A stretch of DNA of 64,000 nucleotides from Flavobacterium aeripolare (GTDB lineage: Bacteria > Bacteroidota > Bacteroidia > Flavobacteriales > Flavobacteriaceae), in the NCBI RefSeq assembly GCF_013294025.1, contig NZ_JABSNL010000015.1, positions 32,757 to 96,756 of the forward strand, given 5' to 3'. Shown in pieces: positions 41,864 to 52,125 of the stretch; position 1 is the first letter of the stretch; each line of letters opens with the position of its first letter. Made by a program: the position numbers and the translations under genes. The notes beneath the pieces were generated by a model. That model was not told the DNA's origin. It did no database searches and was given only the letters and a program-made list of their open reading frames with translations.

Positions 41864-44800
41864 ATGAAATTAGCAGAAATATCCATTAAACGACCGTCCT
41901 TAATTATTGTACTTTTTACAATATTGACTCTAGGAGGACTGTTTAGTTATAGTCAATTAGGCTATGAACTGATTCCCAAATTTGAGCAGAATGTAATCAC
42001 AATTTCAACTATTTATCCAGGAGCTTCTCCTAGTGAGATTGAAAACACAGTTACCAAGAAAATAGAAGACGGAATTGCCTCTCTTGAAAACATCAAGAAA
42101 ATTGACTCAAAGTCATACGAGAGTTTGTCTATTGTATCAATCACTTTAACATCAAATGCTAAAATTGATGTTTCTATGAATGATGCTCAAAGAAAAATCA
42201 ACCAGTTGTTGAGTGATTTACCGGATGATGCCGAAACGCCTTCGTTAACCAAGTTCTCTTTGAGCGATTTACCAATTATGACTATTGGTGCAAAAGGAAA
42301 AATGGACGAGGCTGCTTTTTACGACTTAGTTGATAAAAAGGTCGCTCCTGTTTTATCTCGTGTAGAAGGAGTTGCTCAAGTAAATATAATAGGTGGTCAA
42401 GAACGTGAAATTCAAGTAAACCTTGATGCTGATAGAATGCAAGGGTACAACCTTTCTATTCCTGAAGTACAACAAATGATCTTAACGTCTAACTTAGACT
42501 TCCCCACAGGAAATATTCAAACACGTGATCAAAAAATATTGATACGTCTTGCCGGTAAGTATAAAAGTGTTCAAGAATTAAGAGACCTAGTTATCTCCTC
42601 TAAAGGCGGAATCGAAATAAGATTGAAAGACATTGCTGATGTTCAAGATGATCAAAAAATAGCTGAAAAGATATCTAGAGTAGATCAGCAAAGTGCTATT
42701 ATTTTACAAATCATTAAACAATCTGACGCTAATGCTGTGGCGGTGAGTGAAGAGCTTGTAAAGAGTATTCAAACATTAGAGACAGATTATAAAATAAACT
42801 CTTTAAAATTAGATATCGCAAAGGACAGTACGGTGTACACTCTTGAAGCAGCAGACTCTGTACTACATGATTTACTTATTGCAGTTATCTTAGTTGCATT
42901 AGTAATGTTATTCTTCTTGCACAGTATTCGTAACTCTTTGATTGTAATGGTATCGATTCCAGCATCGCTTATCGCCACTTTTATTGGGATATACTTGTTG
43001 GGATATACACTAAACTTAATGAGTTTACTAGGATTATCACTTGTTGTAGGTATTCTAGTCGATGATGCGATTGTGGTATTAGAGAATATATACCGACACA
43101 TGGAAATGGGTAAAAACCGAGTACGTGCGGCCTATGAAGGAACTGCAGAGATTGGTGGTACAGTAACTTCTATTACCTTAGTAATTGTAGTTGTATTTTT
43201 ACCTATTGCAATGAGTTCAGGACTGGTGTCAAATATTATTACACAGTTTTGTGTAACGGTAATTATATCTACAATGCTGTCTTTATTGGCTTCATTTACT
43301 ATTATTCCTTGGTTGTCTTCTCGTTTTGGGAAATTAGAACACATTAAAGGCGACAATCTTTTTGGTAGAGTAATTTTAGGTTTCGAAAGCTACCTTACTC
43401 GATTCATTAACTGGATATCAAGATTATTGACTTGGTCATTAGATCATTACAAAACAACATTAGCAATTGTACTTTTGGTTTTCTTTAGTTCGATAGCGCT
43501 TATTCCTGCCGGATTTATAGGTGGAGAGTTTTTTGCAGCATCGGATAGTGGGGAATTTTTAGTGCAAATTGAAATGCCAAAAGATGCTTCACTAGAACAA
43601 ACTAACTTCATGACTCAAAGAGCGGAGAAGTTTTTAAGTAAAGAAGAATACGTATTTAGCCAGATTACTACTGTAGGACAAACCTCAGAAGGATTAGGTG
43701 CATCACAAGCAACGGCATACAAAGCGGAGATTAACGTAAAAATGATTGAGCAAAGTGAGCGTTCTGATGCTGCATCTGTTTATGCGGCAAAAATCAAACG
43801 AAAGTTAGAGAAAGAACTCGTAGGAGCTAAAGTTAAAACTGTTCCTGTAGGTATCTTAGGAACTGCTGATAATGCCACTTTAGGATTGATCGTTACAGGT
43901 CCTTCTGTTGAAAGCGCCATGAAATTTGCTAAAATGGCTGAAGCCGAATTACGTACTATTCCTGGAACCACAGAGATTAAACTAACTGTAGAAGACGGAA
44001 ATCCAGAAATAAATGTTCAAGTTGACCGTGATAAAATGGCAGCACTTGGATTAACACTTCAAACAGTTGGTCTAACAATGCAAACAGCTTACAGCGGTAA
44101 TACCGATGGGAAATTTAGAGCAGGTGAATATGAATACGATATCAATATCAAGTACAACGCCTTCAATAGAAAAAACATCAACGATGTAAGTAATTTGATC
44201 TTCATTAATAGCATGGGACAACAAATAAAGCTTTCTCAATTTGCTAATATTACTGAAGGATCTGGACCTAGCCAATTAGAACGTAGAGACAAAACAGCAT
44301 CGGTAACGGTGCAAGGTCAAAATGTAGGTGTGGCTTCTGGAACTATTGTAACGCAATGGCAAGAAAAACTAGATAAGCTTGAGAAGCCATTAGGAGTAAA
44401 TTACATTTGGGGTGGAGATCAAGAGAATCAAAGTGAAGGTTTTGGAACGTTAGGGATTGCTTTGCTGGCGGCAATTATTTTAGTGTACCTGATTATGGTA
44501 GGTTTATATGATAGTTTTGCACACCCGTTTGTCGTGTTATTTGCGATACCACTATCATTCATTGGAGCGTTATTAGCATTAGCATTAACAAACAATACCT
44601 TGAACATTTTCACCATCTTAGGTATTATTATGTTGATTGGTCTAGTTTGTAAAAATGCGATCATGTTAGTTGATTATACAAACCAACGACGAGCTGCAGG
44701 TGAAAGTATTAGAAACGCACTTATTCAAGCGAACCATGCTCGTTTAAGACCTATTTTAATGACGACTATTGCCATGGTATTTGGTATGTTCCCAATCGCA

Positions 44801-45013
44801 CTAGCTTCTGGAGCTGGAGCTGAATGGAAAAATGGACTGGCTTGGGTAATTATAGGGGGACTAATAAGCTCGTTGTTCTTAACCTTGATTGTGGTTCCTG
44901 TGATCTACGAAATCATGGAGAAAATTATCGCTAAATTTAGTAAAGGAGAAAAAGTAGACTATGAAGCAGAAATGGTCGCTGACTACGAACATAAAGAATT
45001 GAATGAACATTAA
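41864..45013 (+). CDS. RND family efflux permease (AcrB-like)
   Basis: 1049 residues, the normal size. The N-terminus (LAEISIKRPSLIIVLFTILTLGG) and the internal duplication with twelve membrane helices are standard: LLGLSLVVGILVDDAIVVLENIYRHME near residue 385-415 holds the proton-relay Asp pair, and GIIMLIGLVCKNAIMLVDYTN near residue 920 is the second-half counterpart. It uses the proton motive force to export hydrophobic compounds. The substrate is not evident. The operon ends at the terminator 45043-45076. Confidence 0.95.
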   Translation: MKLAEISIKRPSLIIVLFTILTLGGLFSYSQLGYELIPKFEQNVITISTIYPGASPSEIENTVTKKIEDGIASLENIKKIDSKSYESLSIVSITLTSNAKIDVSMNDAQRKINQLLSDLPDDAETPSLTKFSLSDLPIMTIGAKGKMDEAAFYDLVDKKVAPVLSRVEGVAQVNIIGGQEREIQVNLDADRMQGYNLSIPEVQQMILTSNLDFPTGNIQTRDQKILIRLAGKYKSVQELRDLVISSKGGIEIRLKDIADVQDDQKIAEKISRVDQQSAIILQIIKQSDANAVAVSEELVKSIQTLETDYKINSLKLDIAKDSTVYTLEAADSVLHDLLIAVILVALVMLFFLHSIRNSLIVMVSIPASLIATFIGIYLLGYTLNLMSLLGLSLVVGILVDDAIVVLENIYRHMEMGKNRVRAAYEGTAEIGGTVTSITLVIVVVFLPIAMSSGLVSNIITQFCVTVIISTMLSLLASFTIIPWLSSRFGKLEHIKGDNLFGRVILGFESYLTRFINWISRLLTWSLDHYKTTLAIVLLVFFSSIALIPAGFIGGEFFAASDSGEFLVQIEMPKDASLEQTNFMTQRAEKFLSKEEYVFSQITTVGQTSEGLGASQATAYKAEINVKMIEQSERSDAASVYAAKIKRKLEKELVGAKVKTVPVGILGTADNATLGLIVTGPSVESAMKFAKMAEAELRTIPGTTEIKLTVEDGNPEINVQVDRDKMAALGLTLQTVGLTMQTAYSGNTDGKFRAGEYEYDINIKYNAFNRKNINDVSNLIFINSMGQQIKLSQFANITEGSGPSQLERRDKTASVTVQGQNVGVASGTIVTQWQEKLDKLEKPLGVNYIWGGDQENQSEGFGTLGIALLAAIILVYLIMVGLYDSFAHPFVVLFAIPLSFIGALLALALTNNTLNIFTILGIIMLIGLVCKNAIMLVDYTNQRRAAGESIRNALIQANHARLRPILMTTIAMVFGMFPIALASGAGAEWKNGLAWVIIGGLISSLFLTLIVVPVIYEIMEKIIAKFSKGEKVDYEAEMVADYEHKELNEH

Positions 45014-45042
45014 TTCATTTACAATACTATAAATTAGTAAAC

Positions 45043-45076
45043 AAAGAAACCCGTTCTTAATCGAACGGGTTTCTTT
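45043..45076 (+). terminator. Terminator of the efflux operon
   Basis: A perfect 14-bp stem AAAGAAACCCGTTC/GAACGGGTTTCTTT (45043-45056, 45063-45076) with a 6-nt loop, 30 bp after the RND stop. Confidence 0.9.
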
Positions 45077-45188
45077 ATATCTAGACAGAAAAGTATCTCA
45101 ATAAAAATGTGCATGGAATAGATTAACTTCCTTTTAGCCAATCGAAATAGTATAATTAGTGGCACTAAAAATAGCCGCTACATAACTA

Positions 45189-46001
45189 TTAATCATTAAT
45201 TTCCAATGGATTATTTTCATATTTCAATCGCTCCTTAGCTCTTTGATCAGCTCGGTCATTAAATTCTTTTGGAAATGCAATTCCTCCAGTATTTAGAATA
45301 GAAGATGGCTTCACACGATAGTTCTTTTTAAGTGTTGCATAATCTGCTTTAGAAAGAAAAATGGGTTTAGCTGCGATAATGGCAGTATCAAAAAATGATT
45401 TACTGTTTTTAATATTAATTGCATTGAACTGATAATAATTATTAGTGTCATATAGCGATAAGATCAAACCAGGCAATCCATGAAATTTATAAGGCCCATC
45501 GGTAACGTTGATCCCAGGAGCATACCAAGCAATATAATCTCTACCTGCAAATTGGGTTGTGGCTTTTTTACATTTATATCCCAATATTTCTCTTTGACCT
45601 TCTTCCAGTTTCCAGTTAAATTTATCTAATGTTTGATTATACATGTATGTGTCTCCTTTTATCCATTCACTATACATCATTTCATTATTTTTAAAATTTT
45701 TTGTTACCGTATAATTTAATCTAGTATTGGGTATTGCCTCTCTTTCAGGCATAATACCAGATTGTTTTAAATCATTAGTAAGCTCCATTAACTTTATGTT
45801 ATTCACACTCGAATAAATAGAATAATCTTTGGCAATTTTCAAGACTGTTTCTTCTGTTTGGGTACCCATTAAATCCTCTTTATTAACCTGAAAAAAGTAA
45901 TCATACGTAATTTCGTATTTCAAAGTTCCTTTAGGGAAATTTTGTGAAAAGGATACGCCACTAGTAAAAAGGCAAATAGCGAGCAGCAAAATAGATTTCA
46001 T
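45189..46001 (-). CDS. GLPGLI family secreted protein
   Basis: 270 residues from the ATG at 46001, which gives a signal peptide (MKSILLLAICLFTSGVSFSQ); the ATG 21 codons upstream is rejected. The family signature HGLPGLILSL is present near residue 180, with the preceding CKKATTQFAGRDYIAWYAP pattern. GLPGLI proteins are Bacteroidota-specific, and the function is not known; many sit near TonB receptors, but none is adjacent here. The protein is likely periplasmic or surface-associated. Confidence 0.88.
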   Translation of the reverse strand: MKSILLLAICLFTSGVSFSQNFPKGTLKYEITYDYFFQVNKEDLMGTQTEETVLKIAKDYSIYSSVNNIKLMELTNDLKQSGIMPEREAIPNTRLNYTVTKNFKNNEMMYSEWIKGDTYMYNQTLDKFNWKLEEGQREILGYKCKKATTQFAGRDYIAWYAPGINVTDGPYKFHGLPGLILSLYDTNNYYQFNAINIKNSKSFFDTAIIAAKPIFLSKADYATLKKNYRVKPSSILNTGGIAFPKEFNDRADQRAKERLKYENNPLEIND

Positions 46002-46064
46002 AGGTAAGCTTTTATATAAGTAACAGTTCAGTAAATAATTAATGTAGTAAATTACTGCAGCCAT

Positions 46065-46360
46065 ATTTTCGATTTAAGTTCCTACTTTTTATCTAAAAAT
46101 TTGCTTAAAACACTCTACAGCAATCAACTAAAGCAATATTGTAAGACAAATATGAAACAAAACAATCAAAAAACAGCTAATTGAAAGCTTTTTTTTTAAA
46201 CAGTCATAAATATTCAGCAAACTTTTATATACTGTTTGCAGCACTTACTGTGACTAGTCAAATTATTCTTTACATTAAAATCATACCGTTGATAAAACCA
46301 TGAAAATAGATTAAATAGCAGTGTATAAAACAACTTATTATATTTTTAAGTCAATTAAGG
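46065..46360. other. AT-rich intergenic sequence, no gene seen
   Basis: Between the GLPGLI start and the terminator at 46364-46392 no coding frame, tRNA, repeat or strong promoter was recognised on either strand. Confidence 0.6.
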
Positions 46361-46363
46361 GCA

Positions 46364-46392
46364 TAAAAAAAGCCCTCATATAAATGAGAGCT
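46364..46392 (-). terminator. Terminator of the MORN-like gene
   Basis: The stem AGCCCTCAT/ATGAGAGCT (46371-46379, 46384-46392) has one G-T pair and a 4-nt loop. On the reverse strand it is followed by T7 (complement of 46364-46370). It lies 25 bp past the stop at 46417. Confidence 0.85.
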
Positions 46393-46416
46393 CTATTATA
46401 AATTATTAGGTCTTAA

Positions 46417-46764
46417 CTAATCAATGTTAACTAAGTTGTCTTTTTTTGAATTTTTAACTGATGCAACTCTATTATCTGCGTACACTACTTCATTTACAGC
46501 TAAATTGTTGTAAAACATCCATTTCCCAACTTTTTCTCCTTTATTATATTCAGCGACAGCTGTTTTGTTTCCATTTATATCAAACGAGACCCATTTTCCT
46601 TGTAATTTTCCATTTTCATAGAAACCTTCTTGTTGCACTTGCCCATTATCATATAAATAAGTTGCCTTTACTAAATTTCCTACTGCTTCTAATTTCGGTT
46701 GTTTGTTTTGTGCCATCATTACACTTGAAATTAAAACTGCTGCAATCATTATATACTTCTTCAT
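46417..46764 (-). CDS. Secreted MORN-like repeat protein (YwqK-like)
   Basis: 115 residues with a signal peptide (KYIMIAAVLISSVMMAQ). The mature part has repeats of the type G-x(Q/K)-x-G-x-(W/F)-x-x-(Y/F)-(D/N)-x-N-G (YDNGQVQQEGFYENGKLQGKW, EYNKGEKVGKWMFY), as in YwqK/MORN-variant proteins. Flavobacterial homologs are sometimes labelled nicotinic acid mononucleotide adenylyltransferase, for which nothing is visible here. A role in protein binding at the surface or periplasm is a guess. Confidence 0.78.
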   Translation of the reverse strand: MKKYIMIAAVLISSVMMAQNKQPKLEAVGNLVKATYLYDNGQVQQEGFYENGKLQGKWVSFDINGNKTAVAEYNKGEKVGKWMFYNNLAVNEVVYADNRVASVKNSKKDNLVNID

Positions 46765-46939
46765 CTTTTAAGGTTTTAATTATTATATACACAAATATAA
46801 GAAGGTATTTACAATTAAAAAACAATTTGGTAACAATTTAATAACATTGGACAAAACCTTAACATTGGAAATAAAATAAACTACACATTAAGCCCGCTAA
46901 AAAAAACAATTTAGACAATCCATTCTTCATAAATAGTTC

Positions 46940-46947
46940 TAAATTTG
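46940..46947 (+). promoter_or_regulatory. -7 element upstream of aspS
   Basis: TAAATTTG matches TAnnTTTG, 48 bp before the chosen ATG at 46996. It overlaps an alternative in-frame start region, which argues for the later start. Confidence 0.45.
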
Positions 46948-46995
46948 CAACCAAGTCCATCTACAAAAAGAGGACTAATCTTAAATATTTTTATA

Positions 46996-48750
46996 ATGTA
47001 TAGAAGTCATAATTGTGGCGAATTAAATGCCTCACATATAAATACCGAAGTAACTTTAGCTGGATGGGTTCAAAAATCCCGCGATAAAGGATTTATGAAT
47101 TGGGTTGATTTAAGAGACCGTTATGGAATCACACAATTAATTTTTGACGAAGGTCGTACAGACAAAAACGTATTCGAACAAGCAAAAACTTTAGGTCGCG
47201 AATTTGTAATTCAAGTTAAAGGGACGGTTATCGAGCGCGAAGCTAAAAACAAAAATATCGCTACCGGAGAAATAGAAATTCTAGTTACTGAACTAACTAT
47301 TTTAAACGCAGCATTGACTCCTCCATTTACTATCGAAGATGAAACTGATGGTGGAGAAGATATTCGAATGAAATACCGTTACTTAGACATTAGACGTAAT
47401 CCTGTAAAAAACAGCCTTCTTTTTCGTCACAAAGTAGCCATGGAGGTTCGTAAATACTTATCTGATCTAGATTTTTGTGAAGTAGAAACGCCATACTTAA
47501 TCAAATCTACTCCTGAGGGAGCAAGAGATTTTGTTGTTCCTTCTCGAATGAATGCAGGACAATTCTACGCACTACCACAATCACCACAAACGTTCAAACA
47601 ATTGTTGATGGTAGGTGGAATGGACAAGTATTTCCAAATCGTAAAATGTTTCCGCGATGAAGATTTACGTGCAGACAGACAACCCGAATTCACACAAATT
47701 GACTGTGAAATGGCATTTGTAGAGCAAGAAGATATTTTGAATATTTTTGAAGGACTTACACGTCATTTACTAAAAGAGATAAAAGGAGTTGAGGTAGACA
47801 AATTTCCACGCATGACGTATGAGCATGCCATGAAAACTTACGGAAACGACAAACCAGACATCCGTTTTGGGATGGAGTTTGGAGAATTAAATGAATTTGC
47901 ACAACACAAAGAATTCCCCGTTTTTAACGCAGCCGAATTAGTTGTAGGGATTGCAGTTCCAGGAGCAGGAAATTACACTCGTAAAGAGATCGATGCTTTA
48001 ATCGACTGGGTTAAGCGTCCGCAAGTAGGCGCATCTGGAATGGTGTATGCAAAATGCAACGAGGATGGATCATTTAAATCATCTGTTGATAAATTTTACG
48101 ACCAAGATGACCTAGCCAATTGGGCAAAAGTAACTGAAGCTAAAGCTGGAGACATGATTTTTGTACTTTCAGGTCCTGCAGATAAAACTAGAGCACAATT
48201 AAGCGCACTACGTATGGAACTAGCAACGCGATTGGGATTAAGAAATCCAGCGGTATTTGCTCCATTATGGGTAATTGATTTCCCATTATTAGAATTTGAT
48301 GAAGAATCTGGACGTTACCACGCTATGCACCACCCGTTTACATCACCTAAACCAGAAGACATGCATTTACTAGAGACAGATCCTGGTAAAGTAAGAGCCA
48401 ATGCTTATGATATGGTATTAAACGGAAACGAAATAGGTGGAGGATCGATTCGTATTCACGATAAAACAACCCAGCAATTAATGTTTAAATACCTAGGCTT
48501 CACAGAAGAAGAAGCCAAAGCACAATTTGGATTCTTAATGGACGCATTCCAGTTTGGCGCACCACCACACGGAGGATTGGCTTTTGGACTAGATCGATTA
48601 GTAGCCATATTGGGTGGACAAGAGACCATTAGAGATTTTATCGCTTTTCCTAAAAATAATTCAGGAAGAGATGTAATGATAGATGCGCCGTCAGCTATTG
48701 ATGCAGTACAATTAAAAGAACTACACATTGATTTAAACGTAAATAATTAA
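46996..48750 (+). CDS. aspS: Aspartate-tRNA ligase
   Basis: 584 residues from the ATG at 46996 ([11 protein letters not shown]), the usual N-terminus; a longer frame would start inside the promoter region. The OB-fold anticodon-binding domain ([32 protein letters not shown]) is followed by the class II catalytic domain: motif 2 ([21 protein letters not shown]) and motif 3 ([13 protein letters not shown]), with the bacterial GAD insert in between. The enzyme charges tRNA-Asp. Confidence 0.96.
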   Translation: MYRSHNCGELNASHINTEVTLAGWVQKSRDKGFMNWVDLRDRYGITQLIFDEGRTDKNVFEQAKTLGREFVIQVKGTVIEREAKNKNIATGEIEILVTELTILNAALTPPFTIEDETDGGEDIRMKYRYLDIRRNPVKNSLLFRHKVAMEVRKYLSDLDFCEVETPYLIKSTPEGARDFVVPSRMNAGQFYALPQSPQTFKQLLMVGGMDKYFQIVKCFRDEDLRADRQPEFTQIDCEMAFVEQEDILNIFEGLTRHLLKEIKGVEVDKFPRMTYEHAMKTYGNDKPDIRFGMEFGELNEFAQHKEFPVFNAAELVVGIAVPGAGNYTRKEIDALIDWVKRPQVGASGMVYAKCNEDGSFKSSVDKFYDQDDLANWAKVTEAKAGDMIFVLSGPADKTRAQLSALRMELATRLGLRNPAVFAPLWVIDFPLLEFDEESGRYHAMHHPFTSPKPEDMHLLETDPGKVRANAYDMVLNGNEIGGGSIRIHDKTTQQLMFKYLGFTEEEAKAQFGFLMDAFQFGAPPHGGLAFGLDRLVAILGGQETIRDFIAFPKNNSGRDVMIDAPSAIDAVQLKELHIDLNVNN

Positions 48751-48821
48751 GCGAAAACGCTGAAAATCAATTATTTTTATAAAAAAATTCACAATAATGG
48801 TATTCGTATGATATTAAATAT

Positions 48822-48829
48822 TACATTTG
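48822..48829 (+). promoter_or_regulatory. -7 element of the cold-shock gene
   Basis: TACATTTG matches TAnnTTTG, 29 bp before the ATG. No upstream TTTG box was found. Confidence 0.4.
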
Positions 48830-48858
48830 CCTTATTATAAATTATTATTACTATTACA

Positions 48859-49053
48859 ATGCGTACAGGTACAGTTAAATTTTTCAATGAGTCTAAAGGT
48901 TACGGATTCATTACAGACGAAGAAACAGGAAAAGACATTTTTGTTCACGCTTCAGGAATCAACGCGGAAGAATTACGCGAAGGTGACAGAGTTAGCTATG
49001 AAGAAGAAGAAGGAAGAAAAGGGAAAGTTGCTGCGAAAGTAGCAGTTATCTAA
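48859..49053 (+). CDS. Cold-shock domain protein (CspA family)
   Basis: 64 residues, the single cold-shock-domain size. Both RNA-binding motifs are intact: KGYGFIT (RNP1-like, residues 14-20) and DIFVHAS (RNP2-like, residues 28-34). It binds single-stranded RNA/DNA and acts as an RNA chaperone. A TAnnTTTG element lies upstream and a strong terminator follows at 49082-49109, so it is monocistronic. Confidence 0.95.
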   Translation: MRTGTVKFFNESKGYGFITDEETGKDIFVHASGINAEELREGDRVSYEEEEGRKGKVAAKVAVI

Positions 49054-49081
49054 GCAAAATATTTTTTGCCTACGAATGTTT

Positions 49082-49115
49082 AAACGTTTCGATTTATTTC
49101 GAAACGTTTTTTTTT
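49082..49115 (+). terminator. Terminator of the cold-shock gene
   Basis: The stem AAACGTTTCGA/TCGAAACGTTT (49082-49092, 49099-49109) is followed by six further T residues. Confidence 0.9.
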
Positions 49116-49219
49116 GGCTTAAACCAAAATATATTTGCTAGAAACAAATTTTAAAAGAGTTATTTATAATCATTAAAAATTACAACAATAAGGGATTTAC
49201 ACCACCACTTAATTAAAGT

Positions 49220-49256
49220 TTTGGCTTGTGTTTTAATTCCTTGAAACCTATCTTTG
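49220..49256 (+). promoter_or_regulatory. Probable promoter of the nuo operon
   Basis: TATCTTTG at 49249-49256 matches TAnnTTTG. Upstream, TTTG at 49220-49223 is 25 bp away, slightly long, while a TTG at 49226-49228 gives a 20-bp spacing. The nuoA ATG is 30 bp downstream of the -7 element. Confidence 0.5.
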
Positions 49257-49286
49257 TTGCTTATTTTACCGCAAAAATCATTAATT

Positions 49287-49652
49287 ATGCAATCTGATCA
49301 ATTAAGTTACATCCCAATTTTAATGCAGTGTTTGTTAGCTGTAGGATTTGTTGTGGGAACAATTATTGTTTCTGGAAAATTAGGTCCAAAAAGAAAGTCG
49401 GAAACTAAAGATAAAAACTTTGAGTGCGGTATCGAATCTGTTGGTAACGCTCGTATTCCTTTCTCAGTAAAATACTTTCTAGTAGCGATCTTATTTGTTC
49501 TTTTTGACGTAGAGGTGATTTTCTTATACCCTTGGGCAATTAACTTCAAGGAATTAGGAATGGAAGGAATGGTTAAAATGGTAATATTCATGATGCTTCT
49601 TTTGGTGGGGTTTTTCTACATCATCAAGAAAAAAGCATTAGAGTGGGAATAA
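49287..49652 (+). CDS. nuoA: NADH-quinone oxidoreductase subunit A
   Basis: 121 residues from the ATG at 49287 (MQSDQLSYIP); an upstream in-frame start at 49254 would lie inside the promoter. Three membrane helices are visible. The conserved NFECGIESVG loop with its Cys lies after helix 1, and FDVEVIFLYPWA is the second family signature. NuoA is a small membrane-arm subunit next to the quinone site. First gene of the 14-gene nuo operon. Confidence 0.95.
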   Translation: MQSDQLSYIPILMQCLLAVGFVVGTIIVSGKLGPKRKSETKDKNFECGIESVGNARIPFSVKYFLVAILFVLFDVEVIFLYPWAINFKELGMEGMVKMVIFMMLLLVGFFYIIKKKALEWE

Positions 49653-49727
49653 CAATTACCGCATAGTATCAATTTTAGATTTGGCTTAAGGCCAAAATTT
49701 AAAGCTTACAATTCAAAATTAAAGAAA

Positions 49728-50276
49728 ATGAGTAATTCAAATACAAATATGGTTGCCGCACCAGATGGCGTTGTTGGAGAAGGTTTCTTCGCTACAAAGC
49801 TTAATGATGTTGTAGGTTTAGCGAGAGCAAATTCATTGTGGCCACTACCGTTTGCGACTTCTTGTTGCGGAATTGAATTTATGGCAACAATGGCTTCTCA
49901 CTATGATTTAGCACGATTTGGTTCTGAGCGTGTGAGTTTCTCTCCTCGTCAAGCAGATATGCTAATGGTTATGGGAACAATCTCTAAAAAAATGGCCCCT
50001 ATTTTACGCCAAGTTTATGAACAAATGTCTGAGCCACGCTGGGTAATCGCTGTTGGTGCTTGCGCATCATCAGGTGGTATTTTTGATACATACTCAGTAT
50101 TGCAAGGAATCGACAAGGTAATTCCAGTTGACGTTTACGTTCCAGGATGCCCACCTAGACCAGAACAAATTGTTGATGGTGTTATGAAATTACAAGAATT
50201 AGTAAAAACAGAATCTGTAAGAAGAAGAAGTTCTCCTGAATACCAAGAGTTACTAGCTTCATACAATATCAAATAA
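49728..50276 (+). CDS. nuoB: NADH-quinone oxidoreductase subunit B
   Basis: 182 residues. It carries the ligands of cluster N2: the adjacent Cys46-Cys47 pair (ATSCCGIEF), Cys112 (VGACASSGG) and Cys141 (VPGCPPRPE). NuoB passes electrons to quinone at the junction with the membrane arm. It follows nuoA by 75 bp. Confidence 0.96.
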   Translation: MSNSNTNMVAAPDGVVGEGFFATKLNDVVGLARANSLWPLPFATSCCGIEFMATMASHYDLARFGSERVSFSPRQADMLMVMGTISKKMAPILRQVYEQMSEPRWVIAVGACASSGGIFDTYSVLQGIDKVIPVDVYVPGCPPRPEQIVDGVMKLQELVKTESVRRRSSPEYQELLASYNIK

Positions 50277-50281
50277 TTGAG

Positions 50282-50803
50282 ATGGCTGTAGAAAACAACG
50301 ACATTCAAGAGAAATTAACAGCAACATTTGGAGCAGCTGTATCTAATTTTCATGAAGATAGAGACATCTTCACACTAGAGATTACTGCTGATATCAATAC
50401 TGCCGTAATCTTGTTCTTAAAAAATGATCCTGCCCTGCGTTTTCATTTTTTAACTGATTTATGTGGTGTTCATTACCCTAAAAATCCTATTGACAGACAA
50501 TTTGCTATTGTTTACCACCTTCACAACTGGTATGATAACAAACGAATTAAAATAAAAGCATTTATCAACGGGGATAAACCTGAGATAAAAACAATATCAA
50601 AAATATTCTTGAGTTCAAACTGGATGGAGCGAGAAACTTATGATTTTTACGGTGTAAACTTCATTGGTCATCCTCAATTAAAGCGAATTTTGAATATGGA
50701 CGAAATGATTTCTTTTCCTATGCGAAAAGAATTCCCTTTAGAAGATGGCGGACGTACTGATAAAGACGACCGTTTCTTTGGAAGAACAGTAGACAATTGC
50801 TAA
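50282..50803 (+). CDS. nuoC: NADH-quinone oxidoreductase subunit C
   Basis: 173 residues, a separate NuoC rather than the NuoCD fusion of enterobacteria. The family signature ERETYDFYGVNFIGHPQLKRIL lies near residues 119-140, followed by FPMRKEFPLED. It is a structural part of the peripheral arm. Only 5 bp separate it from nuoB. Confidence 0.94.
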   Translation: MAVENNDIQEKLTATFGAAVSNFHEDRDIFTLEITADINTAVILFLKNDPALRFHFLTDLCGVHYPKNPIDRQFAIVYHLHNWYDNKRIKIKAFINGDKPEIKTISKIFLSSNWMERETYDFYGVNFIGHPQLKRILNMDEMISFPMRKEFPLEDGGRTDKDDRFFGRTVDNC

Positions 50804-50835
50804 AAACTCAATATATAATTTTTCACATTCTATAA

Positions 50836-52074
50836 ATGTCAGAACTATTATTACCACCAGAGCATCGTTATGCTAAAATAATCAAAGAGAAGCTAAATGA
50901 AGATGGAAGCGAGCTTTCAATCTTAAATTTAGGTCCTACTCACCCAGCTACACACGGTATTTTCCAAAATATCTTATTGATGGATGGAGAGCGAATCTTA
51001 GAAGCCGAACCAACAATTGGTTACATACACCGTGCTTTTGAGAAAATTGCTGAAAACCGTCCGTTTTACCAAATTACGCCTCTTACTGACCGTATGAACT
51101 ATTGCTCCTCCCCTATTAATAATATGGGATGGTGGATGACATTAGAAAAACTACTGAATATTGAAGTTCCTAAACGTGCGCAATATTTAAGAGTAATTGT
51201 AATGGAACTAGCTAGAATTACGGATCATATTATCTGTAACTCTATCCTTGGAGTAGATACTGGAGCCTACACTGGTTTTCTTTATGTATTTCAATTTAGA
51301 GAGAAAGTTTACGAAATCTATGAAGAAATTTGTGGTGCTCGTTTAACAACAAATATGGGACGTCTAGGTGGATTTGAAAGAGACTGGTCTGCAGAAGCTT
51401 TTAGAAAACTAGACGTATTTTTAGAAGAATTTCCAGCAGCTTGGAAAGAGTTTGAAAATTTATTCGAAAGAAATAGAATCTTTATTGATAGAACAGTAAA
51501 TGTAGGGGCAATTTCTGCAGAACAAGCAATGTCATATGGATTCACGGGACCTAACTTGCGTGCTGCAGGTGTAGATTATGATGTGCGTGTTGCACAACCC
51601 TACAGCTCATACGAAGATTTTGATTTTATTGTACCTGTTGGACAATCAGGAGATACTTACGATCGTTTTTGCGTTCGTAATGCCGAAGTTTGGGAAAGTT
51701 TAAGCATCATCCGTCAAGCATTAGAAAAAATGCCTGCAGGAAATGAGTACCATGCCGAAGTTCCTGACTACTATCTTCCTCCAAAAGAGGATGTGTATAC
51801 TAATATGGAGTCCCTAATTTATCACTTTAAGATTGTAATGGGAGAAGTACCTGTTCCAGTGGCAGAAATTTACCATCCTGTTGAAGGAGGAAATGGTGAA
51901 ATAGGATTTTACCTAATCACAGACGGTAGTCGCACGCCATATAGACTTCACTTTAGAAGGCCTTGTTTTATTTATTATCAAGCATACCCAGAAATGATAA
52001 AAGGTGCATTATTATCTGATGCAATTGTTATCTTATCAAGTTTAAATGTAATTGCAGGAGAGTTAGATGCTTAA
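50836..52074 (+). CDS. nuoD: NADH-quinone oxidoreductase subunit D
   Basis: 412 residues. The 49-kDa subunit signatures are present: LGPTHPATHGIFQNILLMDGE, IGYIHRAFEKIAENR, DRMNYCSSPINN and the C-terminal SLNVIAGELD. It shapes the quinone-binding cavity with NuoB. It is 32 bp after nuoC. Confidence 0.96.
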   Translation: MSELLLPPEHRYAKIIKEKLNEDGSELSILNLGPTHPATHGIFQNILLMDGERILEAEPTIGYIHRAFEKIAENRPFYQITPLTDRMNYCSSPINNMGWWMTLEKLLNIEVPKRAQYLRVIVMELARITDHIICNSILGVDTGAYTGFLYVFQFREKVYEIYEEICGARLTTNMGRLGGFERDWSAEAFRKLDVFLEEFPAAWKEFENLFERNRIFIDRTVNVGAISAEQAMSYGFTGPNLRAAGVDYDVRVAQPYSSYEDFDFIVPVGQSGDTYDRFCVRNAEVWESLSIIRQALEKMPAGNEYHAEVPDYYLPPKEDVYTNMESLIYHFKIVMGEVPVPVAEIYHPVEGGNGEIGFYLITDGSRTPYRLHFRRPCFIYYQAYPEMIKGALLSDAIVILSSLNVIAGELDA

Positions 52075-52125
52075 AAAAAATTCAAACGTCATATTACTGA
52101 TTTTTGATTGCAGATTTAAAAGAAA

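Noticed and set aside
46417..46764. Annotation as nicotinic acid mononucleotide adenylyltransferase
   Set aside because: No nucleotidyltransferase motif (such as HxGH) is present; the protein is a secreted MORN-like repeat protein.
48827..49042. Alternative ORF overlapping the cold-shock gene
   Set aside because: It is a shifted frame of the cspA-like gene, which has both RNP motifs intact in its own frame.
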